From: CBDCIS01 sp965217565
GTDB taxonomy: Bacteria; Chloroflexota; Dehalococcoidia; Lucifugimonadales; CATOSD01
Direction of reading: 5' to 3'
Length of the DNA: 64,000 nucleotides
Assembly (NCBI GenBank): GCA_965217565.1
Contig: CBDCIS010000012.1
Coordinates: 124,001 to 188,000 of the forward strand
Position 1 is the stretch's first letter. Each line of letters opens with the position of its first letter. A program made the translations under genes and the position numbers. A model generated the notes under the pieces. It had not been told where the DNA came from. It saw only the letters and a program-made list of their open reading frames with translations, and ran no database searches. Positions 53,163 through 61,321 of this stretch are shown in pieces.

Positions 53163-53324
53163 CAACTTCTCCGACAAACTTGGGACTCCCGCCGCGGTTC
53201 CGGGCGCGTCCTTGTGGTTCAACATGTTTGCGTTGACTGATAGAGCAAATTTGGATTTGTGCGTAACCCGGTTGGTGAAAGACGAGCATGACACGTCGTC
53301 CGCGGTTCCCTCCACGGCGACGGT

Positions 53325-53350
53325 CGCCCACCTCCTAACCCCCTCCCGTC
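53325..53350 (+). repeat. Dispersed 26-bp unit A, copy 3
   Basis: CCTAACCCCCTCCCGTC with one or two differences from the other copies. It lies between the M16 peptidase and the pncC gene. Confidence 0.75.
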
Positions 53351-53390
53351 ATGGGCTGGGGAATGGCGATGCCAGGTCAGATGAGGCGGA

Positions 53391-53870
53391 TTAGCCGCTC
53401 TCGGCAAGGTGGCGTCCCAGCAGCTCCAGAACGGCCTGGGCTGCCTGGCGCTTGTTGCCGTCGCGCTCGTCGGCGTCGGCGTGAATGCGCTCCGCCGTCT
53501 CCAGGCCATCGGGGCCCGCGAGGCCGACGTAAAACGTGCCGATGGGAGTCCCCGACCTTCCACCGGAGGGGCCGGTGACGCCGGTCGTCGAGATGGCGTA
53601 ATCGGTGCCTGTGAGGTCGCGCGCCCCCTTTGCCATGGCGATCGCCATCTCGGAACTGACGCTGCCCTTGGTGTCGTAGAGCTCGTCGGGAACGCCGAGA
53701 ATCTTCTGCTTGAGCCCGCCGGTGTAGGCGATAACGCCGCCCGGGAAGTACCTGGAGCTTCCGGGCACGGAGCTGAGAATGTAGCCGACCAGCCCGCACG
53801 TGCACGCCTCGGCGACCGATACCGTTTGACTCCTGGAGACCAGCAGTTCCGCTATTTCTTCGACCTTCAT
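53391..53870 (-). CDS. pncC: Nicotinamide-nucleotide amidase (CinA C-terminal type)
   Basis: PncC deamidates NMN to NaMN, recycling NAD breakdown products. 159 residues: VAEACTCGLVGYILSSVPGSSRYFPGG, IAYTGGLKQKILGVP, SVSSEMAIAMAKGARDLTGTDYAI, TTGVTGPSGG and PIGTFYVGLAGP. The usual CTGG loop reads CTCG here. It lies 57 bp from nadX on the same strand; both act in NAD metabolism, so the pair is probably functional. Confidence 0.93.
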   Translation of the reverse strand: MKVEEIAELLVSRSQTVSVAEACTCGLVGYILSSVPGSSRYFPGGVIAYTGGLKQKILGVPDELYDTKGSVSSEMAIAMAKGARDLTGTDYAISTTGVTGPSGGRSGTPIGTFYVGLAGPDGLETAERIHADADERDGNKRQAAQAVLELLGRHLAESG

Positions 53871-53927
53871 GTGACCCTCCGCTAGTTTGATTGGTATGCC
53901 GTGTTCCGTGCGTAGTTGCGCTCGCCT

Positions 53928-54743
53928 TCAGGTTCCGACCTGGACGTGAGAGGTCATCTTCTTCAGTGTCGCCAGGGCTGAGAGCGCGGGGAGGACGCCG
54001 GTCTTGGGATTCGTTGGGGATGGCACGTTTTCTATCTTTATCGAGAAGCGGCCGAACTCTCCCTCGGCTATCACCTCGTGGGTGTTGCGAGTCACGGTCG
54101 GGTCGGCATAGACGCGAATGGTGGTCTTGTGGGGGCCGATGCCGGCCATGCTGAGCGCCGCCGACACGTTGACGTTGGCGGGGAAGAGGCGGCACGCCTC
54201 TTTGACCGGGCCTTCGTACACGACGACCGGCTCAGCAATGGAATCGAGGTCCACGCCGGCCCGCGCCACGCCAAGTGTGCCGCGCAGACCGTCGGGCGGC
54301 TTGCGTGTGACCATCGTTATGCTGTCAATTCGCCCGGCTGTCGCCGATACTACGCCGTCCAGCCCGATAATCGCGCCCGATGGCACGTAAATCGTCGCGC
54401 CACTTTTGAAGGCCATGTCGAAAATATCGTCCCTGTCCAGCAGTGCGCCGCAGCTCAACACCATCAGGTCTTTTCCCGCGCCCAGGGCTGCCGTGGCGAT
54501 TTCGTCCAGGGCTTCTCCGGTGGCGGCTTCCACCACAAGGTCCGAGACTGCCGCCAGCTCTTTCAGGGGCAGCACGGGCGAAGGAACGGCGAGCGTGGCG
54601 GCGAACGCGACCGCCTTCTCCGTGTCGCGGCTGTTGAGCGCGACCAAACAGGCGCCCGGCACGGAGCCTCTGTCGAGCTCGACGGCCATCTTGCGTCCGA
54701 TAGTGCCGCACCCTACTATTCCGATTCTGCGCGTCTCTCTCAT
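53928..54743 (-). CDS. nadX: L-aspartate dehydrogenase
   Basis: NadX oxidises L-aspartate to iminoaspartate for NAD synthesis, replacing NadB. 271 residues from ATG 54743. Seen are RIGIVGCGTIGRKMAVEL (Rossmann), LVVEAATGEALDEIA, LMVLSCGALLDRDD, YVPSGAIIGLDGV, the catalytic region FPANVNVSAALSMAGIGPHKTTIRVYADP, and HEVIAEGEFGRFSIKIENVPSPTNPKTG. It is the first gene of the nadX-pncC pair. nadA and nadC are not in the window. Confidence 0.95.
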   Translation of the reverse strand: MRETRRIGIVGCGTIGRKMAVELDRGSVPGACLVALNSRDTEKAVAFAATLAVPSPVLPLKELAAVSDLVVEAATGEALDEIATAALGAGKDLMVLSCGALLDRDDIFDMAFKSGATIYVPSGAIIGLDGVVSATAGRIDSITMVTRKPPDGLRGTLGVARAGVDLDSIAEPVVVYEGPVKEACRLFPANVNVSAALSMAGIGPHKTTIRVYADPTVTRNTHEVIAEGEFGRFSIKIENVPSPTNPKTGVLPALSALATLKKMTSHVQVGT

Positions 54744-54874
54744 GGCCTCAATGTTATTCCAGTGAGCCGCAGGTGTCAAAATCAACTGCCTTTGGGAACC
54801 TGTACCAGTTTAGTCGGTGGCCCAATATCTAGGGGCGTCCCTTGCGGGCGCCCAAGCCATGGGATGACCAACCA

Positions 54875-54900
54875 GGGCAACCACAAGGGATTGCCCCTAC
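54875..54900 (+). repeat. Dispersed hairpin unit B, copy 2
   Basis: GGGCAACCACAAGGGATTGC followed by CCCTAC. Arms GGGCAA and TTGCCC pair. A degenerate GGGGCGTCCC...GGGCGCCC hairpin lies just before it. The surrounding 54744-55006 interval holds no gene. Confidence 0.75.
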
Positions 54901-55006
54901 GAGGAAGGACGGGGTTTCCAGTATGCCTACCAAACTGATACAGGTACTGCCTTCGGGCGCAGGCCGCCTTTTGGCGCCGCCCGCCGGCGCAAGCGCTGCG
55001 GCGGAC

Positions 55007-55351
55007 TCAGCGGTTCCTGATGTAGAGGCCGAGCGGCGCGCCGCCTATCACGTGCAGGTGTCCATGAAACTGCGTCTGAAGTCCATCGGGGCCAAAGTTG
55101 GAGAGGATGCGAAAACCGTTGGGACAGGACTCCTCGCCCAACCGGACGGCCAGTTCGCCCATCCTGGACAGGAGCTGCCCGCTGCGCCATAGCTCTTCCT
55201 GGGAGAGGTGCCGCTTGGGGACTATGAGCAGCATCACGGGCACCCAGTTCAACTGGTTGTGGAAGGCCAGGATTTCGTCGTCTTCGTATCGAGCGCGGGA
55301 GGGCAGCCGCCCTGAAATAATCCCGCAGAAGGTGCAGTAGGGAGACTCCAT
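55007..55351 (-). CDS. HIT-family nucleotide hydrolase
   Basis: A 114-residue histidine-triad protein. The start ATG 55351 begins MESPYCTFCGIISGR with a CxxC pair, and the catalytic triad is FHGHLHVIGG. Members split nucleotide phosphoramidates and Ap4A. An ATG at 55393 would overlap the upstream gene by 38 bp. It is the last gene of the replication group dnaB-DnaD-loader. Confidence 0.92.
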   Translation of the reverse strand: MESPYCTFCGIISGRLPSRARYEDDEILAFHNQLNWVPVMLLIVPKRHLSQEELWRSGQLLSRMGELAVRLGEESCPNGFRILSNFGPDGLQTQFHGHLHVIGGAPLGLYIRNR

Positions 55352-55355
55352 CTGG

Positions 55356-56720
55356 TTAGCGTCTGGCCTCTCTGACGCGAAAGTCGCGGGCATCTATCCT
55401 CACGGGGTCGCCGACAGAGTAGTCTTGAACGCGGGAGCCGATTGGGCCTCGCTCTTGGGAAAAGTCCACCATGGTGGTGATGACGGTTGGGAGCCGGGCG
55501 TTGTGGCGGTGAACGATTATCTGGTATAGCTTCTCGTGCGCCCAGGGGCTGCTGTGCTCTTGCCCCAGGTCGTCCAGAATGAGCAGCGGCGTGTTCTTGA
55601 TCTCGTCGAACACCTCGCTATAGGTAAAACGGTTCTCCGGGGTGAAGGTATCCCTGAGGTAGTCCAGGAGTTCCGGCACGAAGGCGAAGAAGGAGGGCTG
55701 GCCCGTCTTCATGCGCTCTACCGCTATGGCGACGGCCAAGTGCGTCTTGCCGACGCCCGTGTCGCCGAACAGGGTGAGCCAGCCGTCCGGGTCGGCGGCG
55801 AAGTTCCTGGCCGAGTTGAAGGCGCCTTCCAGGCTCGCCCTCTGGTGGTCGTTGGAGTTGTTGCCGCGAACGTCGAAGGTCTCGAAGGTCATGCGGCGCA
55901 GCATCTCGTCTTCGATGCGTCCCAGGCGATGCGGAGTCGCGGACTCGTCTCGCCGGGTTTGTACCAGGCGGCTCAGGTCCGGGGACCGGAGTCTGCTGCT
56001 CATGTAGGGGTCGAGCTCACCAATGGCCGCTGTGGTGGTTACCACGGTGGGCAACTCCGCGTTGCAGCGATGATTGAATATCTGCTGAAGTTTCTCCTGC
56101 GCCCAGGGCGTCGTGCTCTGGCTCCCAATGCCATCGAGTATAAGCAGGGGGGCGTTCCGCACCTGCTCGAACAGGTCGCTGTGGGACAACTCCGCGTCCG
56201 GCGCGAAAGCCGCTCGCAGGTGGTCGAGGAGGTCGGGCACATGCGCGAAGAAGGCTACCTGCCCTCTCTCGATACAGCGATTGGCGATGGCCGCGGCGAG
56301 GTGAGTCTTGCCCGAACCGCTGGGGCCCGTGATGACCAGCCAGCCCCCGGCGTCCTCGGCGTAGCTCATGGCGATTCGGAAGGCGTCGCCGAACAGCGCG
56401 CGGCTCTCAGGGTCGTCGGCGCGGCCCAAGGGGTCCAGCGTCTCGAATGTGAAGCGAGTTAGATTGCCCAGGTTGCTGTAGCGAACCAGCCTGGCGGAAC
56501 GGCTCTCCTCCATGCGGGCGTGCTGGCACTGGCAGGTAATCATCTGGCCGAAGCCCGTATGCCCGGCGGGAACGTCCGCGGTAAACCAACCCCTGTCCTG
56601 GCAGACACCGCAAGAGGTTAGCGTCCTCCGCTCTTCATTGGGGGAGCGGCGGGAAACGTCGCCGTTCGACGCCTGTCTAGTAGCGGCCAGCCTTCTTAGG
56701 ATATCTCCGAGGTTCTCCAT
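55356..56720 (-). CDS. DnaC/DnaI-type helicase loader with two AAA+ domains in tandem
   Basis: A 454-residue protein with an N-terminal zinc knuckle CGVCQDRG...ITCQCQ and then two complete loader ATPase domains. Domain 1 (about 95-270): TFETLDPLG, Walker A GPSGSGKTH, Walker B LLILDGIG, SSRL arginine. Domain 2 (about 280-450): MTFETFDV, Walker A GDTGVGKTH, Walker B LLILDDLG, SRV. Usual loaders have one domain (about 250-330 residues). Domain 1 has Gly where the second acidic Walker B residue should be, so domain 2 is the likely ATPase. It lies between the DnaD protein (44-bp overlap) and the HIT gene. Confidence 0.88.
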   Translation of the reverse strand: MENLGDILRRLAATRQASNGDVSRRSPNEERRTLTSCGVCQDRGWFTADVPAGHTGFGQMITCQCQHARMEESRSARLVRYSNLGNLTRFTFETLDPLGRADDPESRALFGDAFRIAMSYAEDAGGWLVITGPSGSGKTHLAAAIANRCIERGQVAFFAHVPDLLDHLRAAFAPDAELSHSDLFEQVRNAPLLILDGIGSQSTTPWAQEKLQQIFNHRCNAELPTVVTTTAAIGELDPYMSSRLRSPDLSRLVQTRRDESATPHRLGRIEDEMLRRMTFETFDVRGNNSNDHQRASLEGAFNSARNFAADPDGWLTLFGDTGVGKTHLAVAIAVERMKTGQPSFFAFVPELLDYLRDTFTPENRFTYSEVFDEIKNTPLLILDDLGQEHSSPWAHEKLYQIIVHRHNARLPTVITTMVDFSQERGPIGSRVQDYSVGDPVRIDARDFRVREARR

Positions 56721-57348
56721 CGCTTCTGCCTTCTCGTTCCCACCGCTCCAGGATTCGGACGATGTATCTCCAGCTTCGCTTGTTCTGGCTCACCGCCTCT
56801 CGAACAGCCTCCTCTATCCAGGTTGCGGGATAGAGCTGCTCTGCTTCCTGTAACTGTTCGGCTATCATCGGGCTGAGCATTCCTATATTGTCCTCATAGA
56901 TGGCGAAGACGTTCGGGCGTTGCGTGGCGCCCTCCCAGGGTTCCGGCCCTCGCATCGGGCCGGCTGACACCGCGCTGCCTGCCACCTTCGCGAGCGCGTC
57001 TCTGTCTGGCTCGGTGTTGAGAACGTACAGGCGGTCCATCACGCCGTTTCTATCGAGCGTGACAGTCGCCAACGCGCCCCTCTCTACGGCCCGGTTCACT
57101 GCGCGTTCCACGCTCCGGTGGTCGGGCGAGCCGCCGTCGCCAAGCGCGGTGACCAGCGTACGGTCGGCGAGCAGCTCCCGCAAGGTGACGAATCTGGGGT
57201 AGCCCTTCTTTTGGTGGAGCAGCCAGATCACGCGCAGGAGGCACTTCAGTTCGCCGAGGTCGTCGATCTGCTCCAGCAGAGTGCCGAACACGGGGGCGGG
57301 CACTGGCACGGAGCGCGCGCGGCGCGGAAATCCTTTGAACATGGTCAC
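56677..57348 (-). CDS. DnaD-domain primosome protein
   Basis: 223 residues. The C-terminal DnaD/DnaB_2 domain reads FAIYEDNIGMLSPMIAEQL...YPATWIEEAVREAVSQNKRSWRYIVRILERW. The N-terminal half is a winged-helix candidate (LKCLLRVIWLLHQKKGYPRFVTLRELL). In Firmicutes, DnaD and DnaB remodel DNA at origins and help load the helicase. It is here next to the loader and dnaB, so the same job is likely. It overlaps the loader gene by 44 bp. Confidence 0.85.
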   Translation of the reverse strand: MTMFKGFPRRARSVPVPAPVFGTLLEQIDDLGELKCLLRVIWLLHQKKGYPRFVTLRELLADRTLVTALGDGGSPDHRSVERAVNRAVERGALATVTLDRNGVMDRLYVLNTEPDRDALAKVAGSAVSAGPMRGPEPWEGATQRPNVFAIYEDNIGMLSPMIAEQLQEAEQLYPATWIEEAVREAVSQNKRSWRYIVRILERWEREGRSDGEPRRYPKKAGRY

Positions 57349-57439
57349 CCGCTAAAGAAACCAATGTTTGACGACCTGGGTGGCCCTACATACCGTCCTA
57401 CCGCGTGGATTCCCGATTTCGCGGGAATGACGGCTGCGA

Positions 57440-57465
57440 GGGCAACCACAAGAAGTTGCCCCTAC
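57440..57465 (+). repeat. Dispersed hairpin unit B, copy 3
   Basis: GGGCAACCACAAGAAGTTGC followed by CCCTAC, between dnaB and the DnaD gene. The hairpin ATTCCCGATTTCGCGGGAAT sits just before it at 57409-57428. Confidence 0.75.
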
Positions 57466-57487
57466 GCGGCTTGCCGGCCAACGCACC

Positions 57488-58873
57488 CTAGACGTACTCG
57501 ACCGAGCGCGCCGTGGTTTCGAGACTTTCGAATCGCACGACGTCGTTGCGAAAGTATAGCGGTATAGTGCCCAGCGGCCCGTTGCGATGCTTCGAGACGA
57601 TGATTTCCGCGATGTTTTGCGGATATGGGTCGCTGGGGTTCCTCTTCTCCCAGTCTTCCCGAGTGATGTACACGTCCTCGCGGTATATGAACGAAACTAC
57701 GTCGGCGTCCTGCTCGATGCTGCCGCTCTCCCGCAGGTCCGATAGCAAGGGACGATGGCTTGGCCGCTGTTCGATGGCGCGGCTAAGCTGGGAGCAGGCC
57801 AGCACCGGGATGTCCAAGTCGCGGGCAAGGGCCTTGAGGGAGCGTGAAATCTCGCCCATCTCTTGCACGCGGTTTTCCATTCTGCCGCCTCCACCGCTGC
57901 CGCTGATGAGTTGGAGATAGTCTATGATGAGCAGGTCCAGGCCTCGCTCCGCCTGAAGCCTGCGGGCTTTGCCTCGCATCTCCACGATGGTCTGGATGGG
58001 CGTGTCGTCCATGTATATCGGCAGGTCTGACAGGGCGCCGATGGCGTCGAGGAGGTTGCGCTCCTCTTCGTCGCTGATGAGGCCCAGTCGGAGACGGTAG
58101 CTGTCCACGTTGGCCTCGCCCGCCATCAGCCTCATGGCTATCTGCTCGCGGCCCATCTCGAGGCTGAATATGCCGACTATCGCGCCGCTCCCGGCAGCGT
58201 ACCTGGCAATGTTGAACGCGAGCGCGCTCTTGCCCAGGCTGGGGCGGGCCGCGAGAATCACCAGGTCGGAACGCTGGAGGCCGCCGCCGAGCAGCTTGTC
58301 GATGTCGGGAAACCCCGTGACTACGGGCGCGAGGTGGCGGGCGTCGGGGCCGTGTATGGCCGCGCTCTCCTCCATGTAGGTGTCGAGCACTTCACGTATA
58401 TGGGTGAAGTCGCGCGAGCCTCGACCCGAGCGAATGCGAAACAGAAGCTCTTCCGCCTTGCTCAGGGCCACATCGGCGTCGGCTGCGCCCTCGTAGCCTA
58501 TGGCGGCAATATCGCCGCTCACACGAATCAACTGTCGCATGATGGACGTGCGGCGCACTATCTGGGCGTAGTGTTCGACGTGGACGGAGGTGGGAACGGT
58601 GAGCACCAAGTGGCTCAGGTAAGAGGTGCCGCCTACGCCTTCGAGCCGGTCCCGCAGCGAGAGTTCATGGGCCATCGTCACCTGGTTTATGGCCTCGCTC
58701 CTGTCGAACAGCGCGAGGCTCGCCTCGAAGCACCAGCGGTTCTTCTCGCCGTAGAAGTCGGCGGGCTTTAGAAACGCGGCGATCCTGTTCAGCGCGTCGC
58801 CCTCTATCAAGATAGAGCCGATGACGGACTCTTCCGCGTTCATGTCATGCGGCGGCAGTCGTTCTGCGTACAA
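57488..58873 (-). CDS. dnaB: Replicative DNA helicase DnaB
   Basis: DnaB is the hexameric helicase at the fork. I start at TTG 58873, giving the usual M-YAERLPPHDMNAEESVIGS (461 residues); the frame upstream has no family match. The N-terminal domain ends near 165. The RecA-like core has Walker A LAARPSLGKSALAFNIA, GIFSLEMGREQIAMRL, LDLLIIDYLQLISG, the arginine-rich SQLSRAIEQRPSHRPLLSDLRESGSIEQDAD and VSKHRNGPLGTIPLYF. rplI lies upstream on the same strand. Confidence 0.97.
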   Translation of the reverse strand: MYAERLPPHDMNAEESVIGSILIEGDALNRIAAFLKPADFYGEKNRWCFEASLALFDRSEAINQVTMAHELSLRDRLEGVGGTSYLSHLVLTVPTSVHVEHYAQIVRRTSIMRQLIRVSGDIAAIGYEGAADADVALSKAEELLFRIRSGRGSRDFTHIREVLDTYMEESAAIHGPDARHLAPVVTGFPDIDKLLGGGLQRSDLVILAARPSLGKSALAFNIARYAAGSGAIVGIFSLEMGREQIAMRLMAGEANVDSYRLRLGLISDEEERNLLDAIGALSDLPIYMDDTPIQTIVEMRGKARRLQAERGLDLLIIDYLQLISGSGGGGRMENRVQEMGEISRSLKALARDLDIPVLACSQLSRAIEQRPSHRPLLSDLRESGSIEQDADVVSFIYREDVYITREDWEKRNPSDPYPQNIAEIIVSKHRNGPLGTIPLYFRNDVVRFESLETTARSVEYV

Positions 58874-59029
58874 GGCTCGTGTTCCCCAGTTCTTTCTTGG
58901 GCGGCCTGAGCGGGCGAATCCCTCACCCGAATCCCGTCTCACAAAAGCTATCCGGAGGTAGTGGCCGCCCGGTTGCGGCGGGCCAGCCTCGCCACTCGGT
59001 ATGCGCTCCAGGCGTTTGGCCGCGGCCCC

Positions 59030-59632
59030 CTATGCGGGGCTGTCTTCAGGCTCTGTGGTCTCGGCCGCCTGATGGCGTTCCAGTTCGGCAAGGAGCTCTT
59101 CCTCGGACTCGGCAACGGCGTCCTCGGCTGCCTCGGGGGCATCGGCGTCCTCGCCCTCGGCCTCCGCCACGGCATTCGGGTCTGTGCCGGTCGCGTACAC
59201 CACCACCTTGATGTCGGCATCGACCTCTGGATGGAGACGCAGCTTTACGTCAAACACGCCAAGCTCTCGTATAGGCTCCGCAAGCAGCACTGTCCTGCGG
59301 TCGAGCTCCCTATCGGCAATCTTCCCAAGCTCGTCGGCGATTATGGCGTTGGTTACGGAGCCATACAGCCGTCCGCTGGCTCCGGCTCTCATCTCGACAT
59401 TGACCTGCGTCTCGTTCAAGGCCTCGGCCAGGTCTTTCATGTCGTTGAGCGTCTTCAGCCGAACATCTTCCGCCTCTTTGGCCAACCGTTTGACGCGCTG
59501 GAGCGCGTTGTGAGTGGCGGGAACGGCAAGGCTCTTGGGAATCAGGTAATTCCGCGCGAAGCCGTTCTTGACCTCCTTTACGTCGCCTCCCTGGGCAACT
59601 CCGGCGACGTCTTCAAGAAATACTACTCTCAT
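59030..59632 (-). CDS. rplI: 50S ribosomal protein L9 with acidic C-terminal extension
   Basis: L9 bridges the 50S subunit stalk base. The first 148 residues are canonical: MRVVFLEDVAGVAQGGDVKEVKNGFARNYLIP, LAKEAEDVRL, GRLYGSVTNAIIADEL and FDVKLRLHPEVDADIKVVV. After about residue 150 it continues with about 50 residues made almost only of Ala, Glu and Asp (AEAEGEDADAPEAAEDAVAE), which the standard protein lacks. It heads the dnaB replication group, as in many bacteria. Confidence 0.95.
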   Translation of the reverse strand: MRVVFLEDVAGVAQGGDVKEVKNGFARNYLIPKSLAVPATHNALQRVKRLAKEAEDVRLKTLNDMKDLAEALNETQVNVEMRAGASGRLYGSVTNAIIADELGKIADRELDRRTVLLAEPIRELGVFDVKLRLHPEVDADIKVVVYATGTDPNAVAEAEGEDADAPEAAEDAVAESEEELLAELERHQAAETTEPEDSPA

Positions 59633-60037
59633 GTCAAGCCAACCCCAGATCTGTCAGGATTTCACCCTCCGAACATCGTGATTCAACCCGTTTCTCAGGG
59701 GGACTTCACGGAAACCAAACTACGGAGGTTCATAACGCTACGGCGGTTTATAATATATCACACCCTCTCAACGGTTGACACGCGACGCCAACTACGAAAC
59801 CGTTCAGACTTCGCGGCGAATGACCTGTGAGCCCGGAAGAGTTCATGTCAAAGTGGGTCATTCTGGGTCATGCGCTTGCTGTGTTCTCCGGCGGTGGCCA
59901 GTTTTGCGGAACGATCATGTGGGCAGAATAGCACGAATGTACGCGAAGGTCAAGTATCAAGAGTAAGTGTTCAGAGTTGGGGGAAAGTGAAGGGATTTGC
60001 CACGGGCTACGGTCACCCGCCCCCTAACTCCCTCCCG
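59633..60037. other. Gene-free interval with insertion-sequence scars
   Basis: I see no gene. It contains a strongly AT-rich site (TTTATAATATATC) suited to the rplI promoter, but no good -35 box. There is an IS66 end at 59961-59979 and unit A copy 4 at 60014-60039. The part from 59830 (GTCAAAGTGGGTCATTCTGG) looks like an insertion-sequence end as well. Confidence 0.4.
59961..59979 (+). repeat. Solo copy of the IS66 terminal repeat
   Basis: GAGTAAGTGTTCAGAGTTG is identical over 19 bases to the right end of the IS66-type element (complement of 27938-27956). No second end or transposase is near, so it is a scar or a MITE end. Confidence 0.7.
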
Positions 60038-60039
60038 TC
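60014..60039 (+). repeat. Dispersed 26-bp unit A, copy 4
   Basis: CACCCGCCCCCTAACTCCCT followed by CCCGTC, at the 3' side of hemW. It has one change from copy 2. Confidence 0.75.
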
Positions 60040-61321
60040 AGCGGGTTCCCGCTTTCCGAAGGCGGGCGAAGCGAATATCCCCGCTCATTCGAAGAAGCGG
60101 CTGAAGACCTCGTTGCCCAACATGCGTCCCCCGTTGGGTGAGGCGGAGGCAGCCGTCCGCGGACTCCAACAGGCCTAGCGACGTAAGTTCGTCGATTGTC
60201 GCCCTATAGACTTGCCCCGGCGTATCTCCGAAGCGCCGGGCGAACTCAGCGCTCTCGACGCCGGTATCCAGCCGCAGCCCCATCATCAGCGTCTCGGCCA
60301 TCTCAAGGCGTCGGGCGATCACCTCGACATCCTCGACAACGGGAACGTTCATTATCTCCTCCGGGCCGAGAACGTCAACCGGCTGTCCCCGTTCTGGCGC
60401 CGCTTCCAGCCGCCTTACGTACTCCCTCGGCGACCTGATGTTGAAGAAACGGCAGGATGACAGGTAGGAGTGCGCGCCCGGGCCGACGCCGAGATACGGC
60501 TGGTTGCGCCAGTAGGCCAGGTTGTGCAGGCTCTCAAAGCCAGGGCTCGCCCAGTTGGAGATTTCGTAGTGGCGATAGCCCGGCTCGCGCATCGTGTCCT
60601 GTGCGGCCAGATACATGTCGGCCGCCAGGTCTGGGTCGGGATTTGGCATCTTTCCGCTCGCGACCCATCGCTCCATCGGGGTACCACCTTCGAGTGTCAG
60701 GCAGTACATGGAGACGTGAGGGGGCCGCAGTTCAGCGCTGGCCGTCAGTGTTCGCTCCCACGCTTCGATTGTCTGGTATGGCAGGCCGTACATCAGGTCG
60801 ATGCTGATGTTGCCGAACCCTGCCGCCAAGGCAGTCCTGTACGCCCGTATTGCCTCATCCACAGAGTGACGCCGGCCCAGCATCCGCAGCAATTCGTCGT
60901 CGAAGCTCTGGACCCCTATACTAAGCCGGTTCACTCCAAATCCCAGGTACGCTGCGAGCTTGGCCTCGCTGAAGTCTCCGGGGTTGGCTTCCAGGGTTAT
61001 CTCTGCGTCCGTCGTAACATCGAAACCGGCTTGAATGGTGTCCAGCACAGCGCCAATGTGCTCCGCGGGTAGGTAAGAGGGTGTGCCGCCGCCGAAGAAC
61101 ACGGTCTTGACGGTTGGGCGGGCCAGCGATTCGCCCCATAGGGCGACCTCTTTGCGCAGGGCGGCGACATATGACGGGATGAGCGTCTCCATCGCGGCGT
61201 AGGTATTGAAGTCGCAGTAGGGGCACTTCGTTTCGCAGAAGGGGATGTGTACGTACAGCGCGAGTGGAGGCCAATCCGCCCTTCGCACGCCGGCGCTGGC
61301 GCGAGCAGCCCGCTCAGACAT
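60038..61321 (-). CDS. hemW: Heme chaperone HemW (radical SAM), C-terminus frameshifted
   Basis: A 427-residue radical SAM protein: PLALYVHIPFCETKCPYCDFNTY with CxxxCxxC, FFGGGTPSYLP, RLSIGVQSFDDELLRMLGR, SIDLMYGLPYQT and the HemW-type C-terminal domain with LMMGLRLDTGV. HemW hands heme to acceptors. The end as read is abnormal (THVGQRGLQPLLR). Removing one base from the CCCCC run at 60128-60132 gives RGRMLGNEVFSRFFE and a stop at 60085-60087, the usual HemW end. It overlaps ychF by 8 bp. Confidence 0.93.
   Translation of the reverse strand: MSERAARASAGVRRADWPPLALYVHIPFCETKCPYCDFNTYAAMETLIPSYVAALRKEVALWGESLARPTVKTVFFGGGTPSYLPAEHIGAVLDTIQAGFDVTTDAEITLEANPGDFSEAKLAAYLGFGVNRLSIGVQSFDDELLRMLGRRHSVDEAIRAYRTALAAGFGNISIDLMYGLPYQTIEAWERTLTASAELRPPHVSMYCLTLEGGTPMERWVASGKMPNPDPDLAADMYLAAQDTMREPGYRHYEISNWASPGFESLHNLAYWRNQPYLGVGPGAHSYLSSCRFFNIRSPREYVRRLEAAPERGQPVDVLGPEEIMNVPVVEDVEVIARRLEMAETLMMGLRLDTGVESAEFARRFGDTPGQVYRATIDELTSLGLLESADGCLRLTQRGTHVGQRGLQPLLRMSGDIRFARLRKAGTR

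Noticed and set aside
59747..59780. Strong promoter for rplI at TTGACA/TATATT
   Set aside because: The TTGACA lies on the plus strand; on the minus strand the -35 would be TGTCAA, a poor match, so only an AT-rich site is noted.
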